Part shown: positions 11,785-24,355 of the stretch, in pieces
Layout of the letters: each line of letters opens with the position of its first letter
How positions within the stretch are numbered: position 1 is the first letter of the stretch
Assembly (NCBI RefSeq): GCF_030052815.1
Contig: NC_079504.1
Coordinates: 44,980,363 to 45,044,362 of the forward strand
Length of the DNA: 64,000 nucleotides
Direction: 5' to 3'
From: Hevea brasiliensis
Lineage: Eukaryota; Streptophyta; Magnoliopsida; Malpighiales; Euphorbiaceae
Notes under the pieces: model-generated
Seen by the model: the letters and a program-made list of their open reading frames with translations, nothing else
Told to the model about the DNA's origin: nothing
The model's database searches: none
Made by a program: the position numbers and the translations under genes

Positions 11785-13265
11785 AATATTGAAACAACCC
11801 AAAATTTTTAAATTATAAATAAAATAAAAATGAAATATTATGGTTATTATTTTTATTTATTGTATATTATCATTTTTATTTCTAGGAATGAATCTAGACA
11901 ACATGTATGTCTAGATTTATTCCCAAATTAAAAAAAAAAAAAAAAAAACCCAAAAATTTTCGCAGCACAACCCCCCCCCCCCCATTTCACCTCTCTCACT
12001 CACTTTCTCTCACCTCTCCCCACCTTTTCCCCTCTTTTTCCGGTGAACTACCACTGCTGGTGATGCCCACCAGCACGGCACAACTCCGGCTACCCTCTAG
12101 GCGACCTCCAGCGGCGGTCAGAACCACTAGAAATGGCGGCAAGAGAGGGAGAAGAGAGAGAAACTTGCGCACTGTGGGCAGCAGCTTTTCAGCGCGATTC
12201 TAGCTTCATCCAACGTCCGATCGAGGCGATTCAGGTGGCGTTGGAAAGCTTGTTCTGAGAGCTTTCTTTTGATACCTATTTTGCAATATTTGGTGGTCAG
12301 ATGAGTGAGATATGGAGGAGAGAACTTTCAGGTTTTTCAAGCTTTTTCGTCAGATCTAGGACGATCCGACCGTTAGATCGACGATCCGAGACCACCTATG
12401 GACTGAGAAAGAGGAGAGGAACATGATTGTATGATCAGATCCGGCAAATGTCACCGGTGACCAGTTGCCGGCCACCGTGCGCGATGGTACCGACGGTGGC
12501 TCCAGTGAGCTTTGGAGATGATTCAACTTCTAGAGGCTTTCTCATAAATTTTTGAGACACAGATAAGCTTCGGGTAAGATTATTTTCATTATTTCTCTGT
12601 TTGTGGAGCATAAATACAGTGTTTCTTAAACAGAAAAAATTAGAGAAAAATTCTAAAAAAAATATATGATGAAAGTAAAATTATTTGGAGATATTCTATG
12701 ATATTTGTTGAATTTTTGAGTGATTGTAGAATATTTTTGAAAAATATAAATGGATTTTAGTTAGATTTTTAGCATATAGGCATATAAGATTATTTGAAAT
12801 TATGATATTTAAATTTTATATGATTAGTTCAAGCTTGAGGATGGAGGTTTAAATATGTGAATATTGAATTGGGTTGAATTAAGAATATGTTAGATGTTAG
12901 AAACTTATAAAATTGAGTAATATTCTTGAGTAAAATATTCATGGGTCATTAGAAAATTACAATTCCTTTTGCAATAGCCTTATAATATTATTAAGGACCG
13001 CGGATAAAGTTTTAAAACTTTTAGAGCTCATATAAGTAGTTTTTGCAAAAGGGCTAGTTATAGGGGCTAAATTATAATTTTTCAAATTGTGGTTGTTGAC
13101 TGTTTGGATGGGCCCAGGAGGGGCCTTGTGATGTGTTGAGTTGTGATTGTGTGATTGGCGGATATAAAAGTGTATTTTGAAGCCTTTTTCAGGTTGGGCA
13201 GGTCCTAGGTATAGGGAAAACTCTGTTGGATTTTCGGCATGAATTAGGTTGTCTATTGTCTCTTT

Positions 13266-14375
13266 AGAGTTTTATTTTGACTTAGTACTAATAAATTTAT
13301 AATATAATTATTTAGGTGATCGATGTCAGCTATTCTCCTCCATCCAGTAGCCACAATAGTACTCGGTGTACTGTGACTAAAATATTAATTTTAATTATAA
13401 TTTTAATATTATTATATGTTTAGGTATGCTCATGCATCACTTATATGTATATATCTATGTAGTTAAACACTAGGCACGTTTTATATCGCATTCTTAATTG
13501 ATGAATTGCCATGGGTATTGTTCGTGGTAATTTGGAGCAGTGTGCGTGCATTGGCGTGCGTGTGGTATGGTGTTGGATATGGACAGGACAAGTAGACACG
13601 GCTTGAGAGATACTCGCTGGGAACCGGTCCTTAGGGGTAGACACGGCTTGAGAGATTTGCTGGGACCCCATATTTGATTTATTAAGCGAAAGTCCAGCTT
13701 GAGATCTTCGCTGGCAGAGGTTGGATTAAGAGGGCTGTATAGGGGATCAGCTCCCATATATATATTGTTTGACATTATCGGGTATGTGAGTGCTCCAAAT
13801 TACCTTTTTGCTGTTATGATAGAGTTTTATTTTGACTTAGTACTAATAAATTTATAATATAATTATTTAGGTGATCGATGTCAGCTATTCTCCTCCATCC
13901 AGTAGCCACAATAGTACTCGGTGTACTGTGACTAAAATATTAATTTTAATTATAATTTCAATATTATATGTTTAGGTATGCTCATGCATCACTTATATGT
14001 ATATATCTATGTAGTTAAACACTAGGCACGTTTTATATCGCATTCTTAATTGATGAATTGCCATGGGTATTGTTCATGGTAATTTGGAGCAGTGTGCGTG
14101 CATTGGCGTGCGTGTGGTATGGTGTTGGATATGGACAGGACAAGTAGACACGGCTTGAGAGATACTCGTTGGGAACCGGTCCTTAGGGGTAGACACGGCT
14201 TGAGAGATTTGCTGGGACCCCATATTTGATTTATTAAGCGAAAGTCCAGCTTGAGATCTTCGCTGGCAGAGGTTGGATTAAGAGGGCTGTATAGGGGATC
14301 AGCTCCCATATATATATTGTTTGACATTATCGGGTATGTGAGTGCTCCAAATTACCTTTTTGCTGTTATGATATA
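13266..14375. repeat. 555-bp tandem duplication inside family A copy 2
   Basis: Two adjacent copies, 13,266-13,820 and 13,821 to about 14,375, begin 'agagttttattttgactt'. They differ by only a few bases and a 3-bp indel. The other family A copies have this segment once. Near-identity implies a recent duplication. It creates two identical 93-codon minus-strand ORFs that have no other support as genes. Confidence 0.9.
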
Positions 14376-14797
14376 AAAATTATGACAATGTTGCATTTTA
14401 CTTCATAGGGTGCATTAGCTTTAGATAGCTATAGAAATTATGGTTAGTAATTGATATTTTACTCTCTGAGTCGAACGCTCATTCCTGTTCACCTATTTTT
14501 TTAAGGATACAGTAGGTTTATTTTTGAGTTTTAACCTGTTCCCATCCCTCGCAGGTTGCCTATTTATGTTATGATATTATATAATTTTTATTTACTCTTA
14601 GAATTCCACATGTGTTAGAAATATTTATTTGATTGGGTCTGTAATATAATTGTCATGTTGGACCTATAAACTTATTAAATGCATGTATGGTTAGATTGGA
14701 TGAGGGAGCCGAGCTCCCACTTATTTTTATGACATTTGATTATGTGGAGGGTTAGCTGAGCTCCCCAATTTATTATATATATTGTGCTTACAGGTCG

Positions 14798-16911
14798 TGA
14801 AGGAGCGGAAGCATGAAAAACACAAGTTTATATCATTGAATTCAAAAAATTTTCACCTAGGGTCACATGCATCATGCAAGATTCATTTTTATCTATTTGA
14901 TTTCAATGATAAACAGCATATTAAAACTCTTTTAATATATTTTTGGATCTATATCTGCCATTTAAGATTTTAGAATTAATCAGATTAATTATTAGAACCC
15001 TAGATTAGATCAAGAACAAGTGCACTAACCTTTTGATCCACTGCAGTGTGTTTGGCACCTTTGGGATGCGTCTTTAGGACACCAGATGTTGTCCCTCTGG
15101 CTTGTCTACACAAAGATCACCTATGGCAGCCCTTGAATAGCTTCTAAAGCTTTTGCTATGAATTAGAAAATTAAGTTTTGCCTTTTGAGAGATTACAGAT
15201 GTAAACTGGACACTAGAAACAATTTCTAGTATTTTTAATTCAAGAGATTGTTTGCTAATCTCTTTGAATTGATGAGAGATGAAGAAGAAGAGAAGGGATG
15301 GCAGCCAAGGGTGGCGGCACAAAGAGAATGAGCAGCTTGTCTTTTTGTTCTTTCATCCTTACACTTATATAGCTAGGTCACCACTTAAAACCCTTGCCAT
15401 ATGTCACCCTCTGATTGGTTCTAGGTTTAATTGATCCAATCACATTGTACCAAGTTTCAAACCTATATTTAATCTTGACTTTAATCATCTTACATGATTA
15501 AAAGATATTTGACAAGCTTATGTGTAGTGCCATGTATCACCATCTTATGGTGCCACATGTCACCCTGTGAAATGACCAAAATACCCTTGTGTCTTAATTT
15601 TGAGTTCTCAACCCAAAATAATTATTTCTCTTCTTCTAATTAATTTATATCAAATATAAATTAATTAATTAATCTTTATTAATTAATTTCTCATTAATTA
15701 AATTCATATTTAAACACTTTAAATATAAATTTAACTTATACTATACATCCAATAACCTAGATTTGGTTTCAAGTTGTGCTAGGGACTTTGCAATCTAATT
15801 GCAAACCAAACTTATTTAATTAATCAATTAAACTCTTTAATTAATTAATTAAATCATATTTAATTTGGTGATTACTTGTGTATGTGTGTGACTTACTAAG
15901 CTCACTACTAATTGACAATGAGACATGATATCAACTCTTAATATCATCAGAACTCTTTTCTTACCATAAATGATTTCTCTAAATCATTTTATGTAGCTCA
16001 TAGACTATGGTTAACACCTAGCATAGTATGTCATAACTACCCAATCAGTAATAAGGTTTACCTTAAATGAACCTATAATCATATGTTACTATACACTAGA
16101 ATATCTATGTTACAAAATCCCAATTCGAGGTGGAGTCATGGTTTATGTCAAACTCCATTTGCTATGAATGTTATGTTCTCTTTTAATTCTAGTTCTTGAT
16201 TAAAAAGATTTTCTCATCAGAAAACTCTTTTCTGCATAAATCTATCTGTCCTGGCCAGGAACTTGAAACATTAAGAACAATTAAATGAACATAGGATTTT
16301 ATCCCTATTTACTTAGAGGAACAGATTTCATCTTGATCAACACCTACCTCCATATATAACTAGTAGGAGCCAACACATGCTCATATACCCATACACAGTA
16401 CAAGTACAAAAACAATATCAAACTCAAAACCACCTATATACAAGATAACTGTACTATCTCAAGTCTAAAGATTATATGCACTGATATGATTTATGACAAT
16501 ACATTGACAAGAGTAAACTCCATGTGCTTGTCATAAGTGTCACTGGTTCGACCCACTTATCATGTATAAGTGCCTATCATGTTTGTTATATAGTATGAGA
16601 CTCACCATTCCATCTTATTTACATCTCATATAAATAACTTGAAAACAAACATGAATACAATCTTTCTGGATAAGTCATGTTCTTATTGTGAAGTATCCTT
16701 GATTGTGAACCTATTTATGATACTTTGTACTAGAAATATTGTTACTCATATTCTTAACAACTTAAAAATAGAATTTCTAACAAAATATCAATGGACCTTT
16801 TCTATTACACATAAATATATTATGTAAATGGAAAAGTAAAAATGCCTTTTATTAATTAAAACATGTACAAGATGCATACTAAATGATATGCTCTAGGGCA
16901 TGCTACTAACA
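14798..16911 (-). repeat. 3' LTR of copia A
   Basis: A direct repeat of 22,076-24,157, bounded TGAAGGAGC...GCTACTAACA on the plus strand and TG...CA in element sense. Length is 2,114 bp, unusually long for a copia LTR. Small ORFs in it are duplicated in the other LTR and are not genes. Confidence 0.95.
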
Positions 16912-16925
16912 ATCTCCCACTAGCA
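16912..16925 (-). promoter_or_regulatory. Polypurine tract of copia A
   Basis: On the minus strand the sequence immediately before the 3' LTR reads 'gctagtgggagat', the position and purine content expected for the plus-strand primer. It starts just after the stop codon of pol. Confidence 0.75.
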
Positions 16926-19900
16926 CTAGAGCCATTCATTACAATATCTTAGACCCATCTTCTCAAGATGTCGGTCTAGCTGAGTCTGTGACATAGGCTT
17001 AGTGAATGGATCAGCTGGATTTTCAGCTGATGCTATTTTCTGCATGGCTACATCGCCTCGTTCAACTATTTCTTTGATAATGTGGTAGTGCCTTTCTATG
17101 TGTTTGGATTTCTAGTAATACCGGGGTTTCTTATATCCAAACAACTTCTTTTACAGCATCTGATGTAGCAATATACTCAGCCTTGGTAGTGGAATCTACA
17201 GTCGTGCTCTGTTTGGAACTCTTCTAACTGACTGCACCTCCATTACAAATGAACACATACCCAGAGGTAAACTTTCTATCATCGATATCTGATTAGAAAT
17301 CAGAATCAGTATAACCATCCAATTGCAAGTCTCCACCTCCATATATAAAGAATAAATCCTTAGTTCTTCTCAAGTACTTAAGGATATTTTTGATAGTTAT
17401 CCAGTGTTCCAAACCTGGATTGCATTGATAACTGCTAGTCAAACTAACAGTATATGCAATATCCGGCTTAGTTCACAACATTGCATACATCAAACTTCCA
17501 ATAGCCGAAGTATATGGAATCCTGGCCATTTTGTCTCTTTCTTCAGGTGTCTTTGGAGACATCTCTTTAGAAAGGTGGATACCATGTCTCATTGGTAACA
17601 ATCCTCTCTTGGAATCAAGCATGTTAAACCTCTTTAACACCTTTTCCAAGTATAGACTTTGGGACAAACCAATTATTCTTTTTGCTCAATCTCTATAGAT
17701 GTAAATCCCAAGAATATAGGTTACCTCCCCTAAGTCTTTCATGGAGAATGTATTTGACAATCATACCTTTACAGTTGTCAACATAACTGTGTCATTACCC
17801 ATCAACAAAATGTCATCCACATATAAGACAAGGAAAGTGACAGCACTATCACTAACCTTCTTATATACACATGGCTCATCCTCATTTTTAATAAAACCAA
17901 ATGACTTAATGGCTTCATCAAAACGAATGTTCCAACTCCTCAAAGCTTGTTTCAACCCATAAATGGATCGCTTTAGCTTGCACACTTTGTAACCATCTTG
18001 GGATTCAAAACCCCTAGGTTGTTTCATGAAAATGTTTTCTTCAATGTATCCATTGAGAAAAGCTGTTTTGACATTCGTCTGCCAAATCTCATAATCACAG
18101 TATGTAGCTATTGCTAATAGAATCCTAATTTATTTAAGCATGGCAACAGCCGAGAAAGTCTCTTCATAGTTGATTCCTTGCCTTTGGCGAAACCCTTTCG
18201 CTACTAGCCTTGCCTTATAGGTCTCTACTTTTCTATTAGAACCAATTTTCTTCTTGAAAACCCATTTGTTCCCTATAGGTACAATACCTTTAGATGGGTC
18301 AACAAGATCCCAAACTTGATTCTTATACATGGAATCAATTTCGGATTTCATAGCATCAATCCATTTTGAAGAGTCTATATCTGATATAGCTTCTTCATAG
18401 GTAAGTGGATCATCTCCATGATCTACTTCTTCATGAGTATACAACTCTTGTTCTTCTTCATGAAGGAAACCATATCTCACTGGTGGGTGAGATAACCTGG
18501 TTGTTCTATGAGGAACGGCTGTAGATGTTATATCAATAGGTGTAGGTTGACTACATGGATCTATATTCATCTGATCTGTTAGTGGTCAGAATTCTCCAAT
18601 TCTAACTCTATTTGCCTTCCTTTGCCTCCTTCTTGAACAAACTGTTGTTCAAGAAATGTGTCATCTCTACTTATCACAACCTTTTGTGATGTAAGTAAAT
18701 AAAAATAGTATCAAAAACTATTTTTTGGATATCCAACAAATCGACCCTTTTCTGATCTGGTTTCTAATTTATCAGTGTTCAGCTTTTTAATATAAGCTGG
18801 ACAACCCCAAATCTTAACATGCTTAAGGCTTGGTTTTCTTCCATGCCATATCTCATAAGGTGTGGAAGAAACTGATTTTGATGGAATCCTATTCAGAATA
18901 TACAAAGCTGATTCTAATGCAAATCCTCAAAAAGAGATTGGCATATCAGTATAGCTCATCATACTACATGCCATATCCAATAGGGTACGATTTCTCTTTT
19001 CAGATACACCATTCAGCTGTGACATTCCTGGAGGAGTCAGTTAGGAAACAATGCCGTGCTCTCTTAAGTATTCATCAAATTAAGTACTCAAATATTCACC
19101 TCCACGATATGATCGAAGAGCTTTAATACTCTTTCCTGTTTGATTTTTTACTTCAGATTTAAATTCTTTGAATTTTTCAAAGGATTCATGTTTGTATTTC
19201 ATCAAATACAAATACTCAAACCTTGGTTTATCATTAGTAAAGGTAATAAAATAATGAAAATCACCTCTATCCATTACTTTAAATAGACCACATACATCAC
19301 TATGTATTAGCTCCAAAATATTTTCAGCTCTTAGTCCTTGCCCAACAGAAGGTGATCTAGTCATTTTGCCCTGAAGGTAAGATTCAGAAGTTGGAGTAGG
19401 GTCAGAACCCAATGAAGATAAAATCCCCATTTTCTCCAGTTTTGTAATCCTATCTTCTGCAATATGACCTAACCTTAAGTGCCAAATATATTTTGAACTT
19501 GAGTTGATTTTCATCATGGTATTGCATTCTTTTAGATTACTATACTCTGGGCAGTTCCTATTCTAGTGTCCATCCTTCTGGCAGTGGAAACACTTTCCTT
19601 TGCCTCCATCAGCTTTAGTCTTGCCTTTCTGTTTAGTTGTTTTCTTGGAAGGACTAGGAATCTGAGGTTTCTTTTTCTTATTGCCCTTCTTCTTATTGGA
19701 CTTTCCAGCAGAAGAAGATGCAATCAAAGCTACCTTTTTTCCTTTATTGCCTGGCATATTCTTTTGGGCAATAACCAGCATGTTGAGTAAACCAGCCAAG
19801 GTGCATTCCTATTTAGTTATATGGAAATTTGTTACAAAATTCCCAAAAGACTTAGGAAGGGACTGAAGGATCAAATCCATCTGCAATTGGAAATCCATGT

Positions 19901-20363
19901 TAAAGTCGATATGTTCCAGCTGCTCAATCAGTCGAATCATCTTGTGGACATGATCCCCAACATTCTGTCCCTCAAACATCCTCATGTGGAATAGCTGTCT
20001 TGACATCTCATATCTAGCATTCCTGCTGTGCTCACCATACAACTCTTGTAGGTGAAGGAGGATCTCACTCGCACTCTGCATGTTCTTATGCTGCTTCTGT
20101 AACTCATTACTCATGGAAGCAAGCATGTAACATTTCGCTCTCATATCATGCTCCTTTCACTTGTCCAAAGTTTCATGTTTCTCTTGAGTGGCCTCTGGAG
20201 GTAAGGGATCAGGAATATTTGAGTCTAGAACATATCCTATATGTTCAAGGTTTAGGACAAGTTTCAAATTTCTTAGCCAATCAGACAGATTAGGTCCTAT
20301 CAACCTATTGCGATCAAGTATGCTTGTAAGGATATTGGATAGTGGTGGTTGTTCTGTGCTCAT
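16926..20363 (-). pseudogene. Decayed copia A gag-pol lacking protease
   Basis: From 20,363 downward the minus strand encodes a gag N-terminus, a gag core, a CX2CX4HX4C zinc knuckle (CFHCQKDGHWNRNC, near 19,580), a GAG-pre-integrase segment (WHLRLGH), an integrase core (HSDV ... E in GVSEKRN), reverse transcriptase (catalytic YVDD near 17,820), RNase H (DSDF, AEYIA), and a C-terminus ending in NEWL then stop. Stops interrupt gag at 20,157, the integrase and RNase H, many at former Trp codons. Only a few residues separate the zinc knuckle from the pre-integrase motif, so the aspartic protease (DSGA motif) is absent, probably deleted. The second integrase aspartate, normally in RSDRGGE, is Tyr. 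It cannot encode a working polyprotein. Confidence 0.92.
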
Positions 20364-22059
20364 TATTATCAGAAAATTAACTGTAGAAAATAACCAGATT
20401 AATTAGTAAATATATCATGTAATTAACCAAAATGATTATGGTCTTTTAATGAAATTGGTCCTCCCACTAACTTAGCGAATCCTACACTTCCAAAGTAGAA
20501 ATGGAAATCCTAGTTGGATGGATTTCTAGTGGGTGGTTGAATTCTTATAATCCTATTGATCATCCTCAGGCACATCCATTATTAGAATAACAATAAATTA
20601 TAAATGAGCAACTCCTTGCCCATCACATCTCATATGAGGTTCAATCCTTTACCTAGCCCCTAATGCTCAAAATCTCAGGCACATCCATTATTGACTTATC
20701 TTGCATTAGTTAAGTTAATCCCATTGAGCCAGTAAATATGCAAATAATTTTAATGTCCTCAGGCACATCTATTATTGGCCACCAAACCATTTACATATTT
20801 ACAACATCTCATGCTTAACAATTATTCTTAAGAAAATTTCTTAAATTAATTGCATCATATGCAACTATTTAAAATTTCTTAAAATAATTACCCCAATGGA
20901 GGACCCATGTCATAATTACTTTAATTATAGCATATCCAACTTAATTATTTGTTTGAAAGATTTTGTGGTCATCCTAATTACTATTATGGTCTCACTTTGC
21001 ACATTATCCATTTAGCATGCATATATCATATACTTGCATACATTCCCATATACATCTCATGCATTCATAGATAAACAGTAAATATGGTATGATCATGGAC
21101 TTTCTAAGGGATTCAATTCTGAGCCACTGAGAATTGAATTAGGGCATTCCTAGGTGCATTTTATTCATTTATATTACAAGAGTTATTGAAGGAGTACATA
21201 ATCGACACTTGATCTTGAATTCCTCCCACTGGTCCTACCAATGCTCTTGACCTCCTTGATCTTCTTGCAATCCAATTACATAGTAATCCTTGACATACCA
21301 AGGCGAATTTACAAGAACTAAATAAATGAAATTACAACCCAAAATGATTACAACCTTAATAATACATGCCCAAAAATAAATTAAAATAAATTAATTAATT
21401 TACAACCCAAAGAAAACATAAAAGAAATAAATCCAATCACATTGGTCTTTTATAATCCATGATCATCCATCATGCATATCACTATTTAACAATTAAATAA
21501 AACTTACATACTTAAATTAAATTGAATATCTCATATTCAACTTAAAAATCCAGATTTGAATATGATTCAAATAAATTTAAAAATTTAGATTTGAATCACA
21601 TTCAAATAAATTTAAAAATTCAGATTTGAATCATATTCAAACAACTTTAAAAATTCAGATTTAAATTATATTCAAACAACTTTTAAAATTCAGATTTGAA
21701 TCACATTCAAACAACTTTAAAAATTCAGATTTGAATCACATTCAAACAACTTTAAAATTCAGATTTGAATCACATTCAAACAATTTTTAAAATTAAGATC
21801 TGAATCAAAATTTAATTGTGTGATTAAAATACCTAATTAAATACTTTAATTAGTCATGGACCTAATTATGGGCCTTAAAACAAAGCCCACAAACATACCC
21901 AAACAGCCATGCGCATGGTTGAATGAATCAAACCATGAGCATGGTGGTGTAGTTCATCAAGCCGCCACCTTTGTTGGTCCAACCAGCAATGGATCTATCA
22001 TCTCATGATCAAACCACACAATTAAATCATATAATCAACAATCTAAATGGCAAATATAG
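20364..22059 (-). other. Long non-coding leader of copia A
   Basis: About 1.7 kb between primer-binding site and gag start, longer than in most copia elements. It contains repeated blocks of 'attcagatttgaatcacatt' at about 21,540-21,790 (several units of ~45 bp) and three nearby copies of 'caggcacatccattattg'-like sequence at 20,568-20,780. No ORF. Confidence 0.65.
21535..21800. repeat. ~45-bp tandem repeat in the copia A leader
   Basis: Five or six units contain 'aaaattcagatttgaatcac' followed by 'attcaaacaac'. They are clearly tandem and moderately conserved. Confidence 0.8.
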
Positions 22060-22073
22060 TGGCTCTAATACCA
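22060..22073 (-). promoter_or_regulatory. Primer-binding site of copia A
   Basis: On the minus strand, two bases after the 5' LTR, the sequence is TGGTATTAGAGCCA, close to the TGGTATCAGAGC site complementary to initiator Met-tRNA used by most plant copia elements. Confidence 0.85.
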
Positions 22074-22075
22074 AT

Positions 22076-24157
22076 TGAAGGAGCTGAAGCATGAAAAATA
22101 CAAGTTTATATCATTGAATTCAAAAAATTTTCACCTAGGGTCACATGCATCATGCAATATTCATTTTTATCTATTTGATTTTAATGATAAATAGTATATT
22201 AAAACTCTTTCAATATGTTTTTGGATCTACATCTGTCATTTAAGATTTTAGAATTAATCAGATTAATTATTAGAACCCTAGATTAGATCAAGAACAAGTG
22301 CACTAACCTTTTGATGCACTACAGTGTGTTTGGCACCTTTGGGATGCGTCTTTAGGACACCAGATGTTGTCCCTCTAGCTTGTCCACACCAAGATCACCT
22401 ATGACAGCCCTTGAACAGCTTCTAAAGCTTTTTCTATGAATTAGAAAATTAAGTTTTACCTTTTGAGAGATTAGAGATGTAAACTGAACACTAGAAACAA
22501 TTTCTAGTATTTTTAATTCAAGAGATTGTTTGCTAATCTCTTTAAATTGATAAGAGATGAAGAAGAAGAGAAGGGATGGCAGCCAAGGGTGGCAGCATAA
22601 AGAGAATGAGCAGCTTTTTGTTCTTTCATCCTTACACTTATATAGCTAGGTCACCACTTAAAACCTTTGCCACATGTCACCCTCTGATTGGTTATAGGTT
22701 TAATTGACCCAATCACATTGTGCCAAGTTTCAAACCTATATTTAATCTTGGCTTTAATCATCTTACATGATTAAAAGACATTTGGCAAGCTTATGTGTCA
22801 TGCCATGTGTCACCATCTTATGGTGCCACATGTCACCCTGTGAAATGACCAAAATACTCTTGTGTCTTAATTTTGAGTTCTCAACCCAAAATAATTATTT
22901 CTCTTCTTCTAATCAATTTATATCAAATATAAATTAATTAATTAATATTTATTAATTAATTTCTCATTAATTAAATTCATATTTAAACAACTTATACTAT
23001 ATATCCAATAACCTAGATTTGGTTTCAAGCTATGCTAGGGACTTTGCAATTTAATTGCAAACCAAACCTATTCAATTAATCAATTAAACTCTTTAATTAA
23101 TTAATTAAATCATATTTAAATTGGTGATTACTTGTGTATGTGTGTGACTTACTAGGCTCACCACTAATTAGCAATGAGACATGATTTCAACTCTTAATAT
23201 CATCAGAACTCTTTTCTTACCATAAATGATTTCTCTAAATCATTTTATGTAGCGCATAGACTATGGTTAACACCTAGCATAGCATGCCATGGCCACCCAA
23301 TCAGTAATAAGGTTTACCTTAAATGAATCCATAATCGTATGTTACCATGCACTATAATCTCTCTGTTACAAAATCTCAATTCGAGTTGGAGTCATGGTTT
23401 ATGTTAAACCCCATTTGCTATGAATATTATGTTTTCTTTTAATTCCAGTTCTTGATTAAAAAGATTTTCTCATCAGAAACTCTTTTATGAATAAATCTAT
23501 CTGTCCTGGCCAGGAACTTGAAACATCAAGAACAATTAAATGAACATAGGATTTTATCCCTATTTACTTAGAGGAACAGATTCCATCTTGATCAACACCT
23601 ACCTCCATATATAACTAGTAGGAGCCAACACATACCCATATACAGTACAAGTATGAAAGCAATATCAAACTCAAACCACTTATATACAAGATAACTGTGC
23701 TATCTCAGGTCTAAAGATTATATGCACTGATATGATTTATGACAATGCATTGACAAGAGTAAACTCCATGTGCTTGTCATAAGTGTCGCTGGTTCGACCT
23801 ACTTATCATGTATAAGTGCCTATCATGTTTGTTATATGGCATGAGACTCACCATTCCATCTTATTTATATCTCATATAAATAACTTGGGAACAAACATGA
23901 ATACAATCTTTCTGGATAAGTCATGTCCTTATTATGAAGTATCCTCGATTGTGAACCTATTTATGATATTTTGTATTAGAAATACTGTCACTCATATTCT
24001 TAACAACTCAAGAATAGAATTTCTAAAAAAATATCAATGGACCTTTTCTATTACACATAAATATATTATGTAAACAAAAAAGTGAAAATGCCTTTTATTA
24101 ATTAAAACATGTATAAGATACATACTAAATGATATGCTCTAAGGCATGCTACTAACA
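22076..24157 (-). repeat. 5' LTR of copia A
   Basis: A 2,082-bp direct repeat of 14,798-16,911. Differences are mostly transitions plus a few small deletions, for example a shorter segment near 22,985. It should contain the element promoter. No intact TATA context was pinned down. Confidence 0.95.
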
Positions 24158-24355
24158 GGTCGGGCGAGTCAAAAACTCTCAGTTAAATGGTCTATGTTAT
24201 GGCCGAACTATGTCCGGTTGAATTCTTGAAATTGGGCCCCAATAGGCCTTAGAGTTGGGTTGATGAATAGTTAAGCTTACTACGAGCCTCGGGGGCTTTA
24301 GACTGGCCCAAGTCTTAGTGTCGGTCCGGCCCATAAGTTGGGTCATGACAAATAT

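Larger units (their letters stand above)
14798..24157 (-). mobile_element. Complete, inactive Ty1/copia LTR retrotransposon (copia A)
   Basis: Total length is 9,360 bp. LTRs are at 22,076-24,157 (5' in element sense) and 14,798-16,911 (3'), and the TSD GGTCG is perfect at 14,793-14,797 and 24,158-24,162. Reading the minus strand, the order is 5' LTR, primer-binding site, ~1.7-kb leader, gag (zinc knuckle), integrase, reverse transcriptase, RNase H, polypurine tract, 3' LTR. Integrase before reverse transcriptase defines Ty1/copia. In the first ~230 aligned bases the two LTRs differ at ten positions, nine of them transitions, so insertion is not recent. The coding region is broken (separate entry). 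Confidence 0.95.
11790..24350 (+). mobile_element. Family A solo LTR copy 2, split by a Ty1/copia element
   Basis: It starts TGAAACAACCC (a decayed TGTAACAAC) and ends GGGTCATGACA. The TSD AATAT is perfect at 11,785-11,789 and 24,351-24,355. After removing the nested copia element with its TSD (about 9.4 kb) and one copy of a 555-bp duplication, the remainder is about 2.6 kb, matching the 2.7-kb inverted copy. This confirms the ends independently. No internal retroelement genes belong to it. Confidence 0.85.

Noticed and set aside
13494..14327. Two identical 93-codon ORFs
   Set aside because: They are copies of one ORF made by the 555-bp duplication in an LTR; a related ORF in copy 1 (81-344) is not conserved in length or frame.
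16550..16570. tRNA-like B box (GGTTCGACCC)
   Set aside because: Present in both copia A LTRs; no cloverleaf or A box could be drawn around it.
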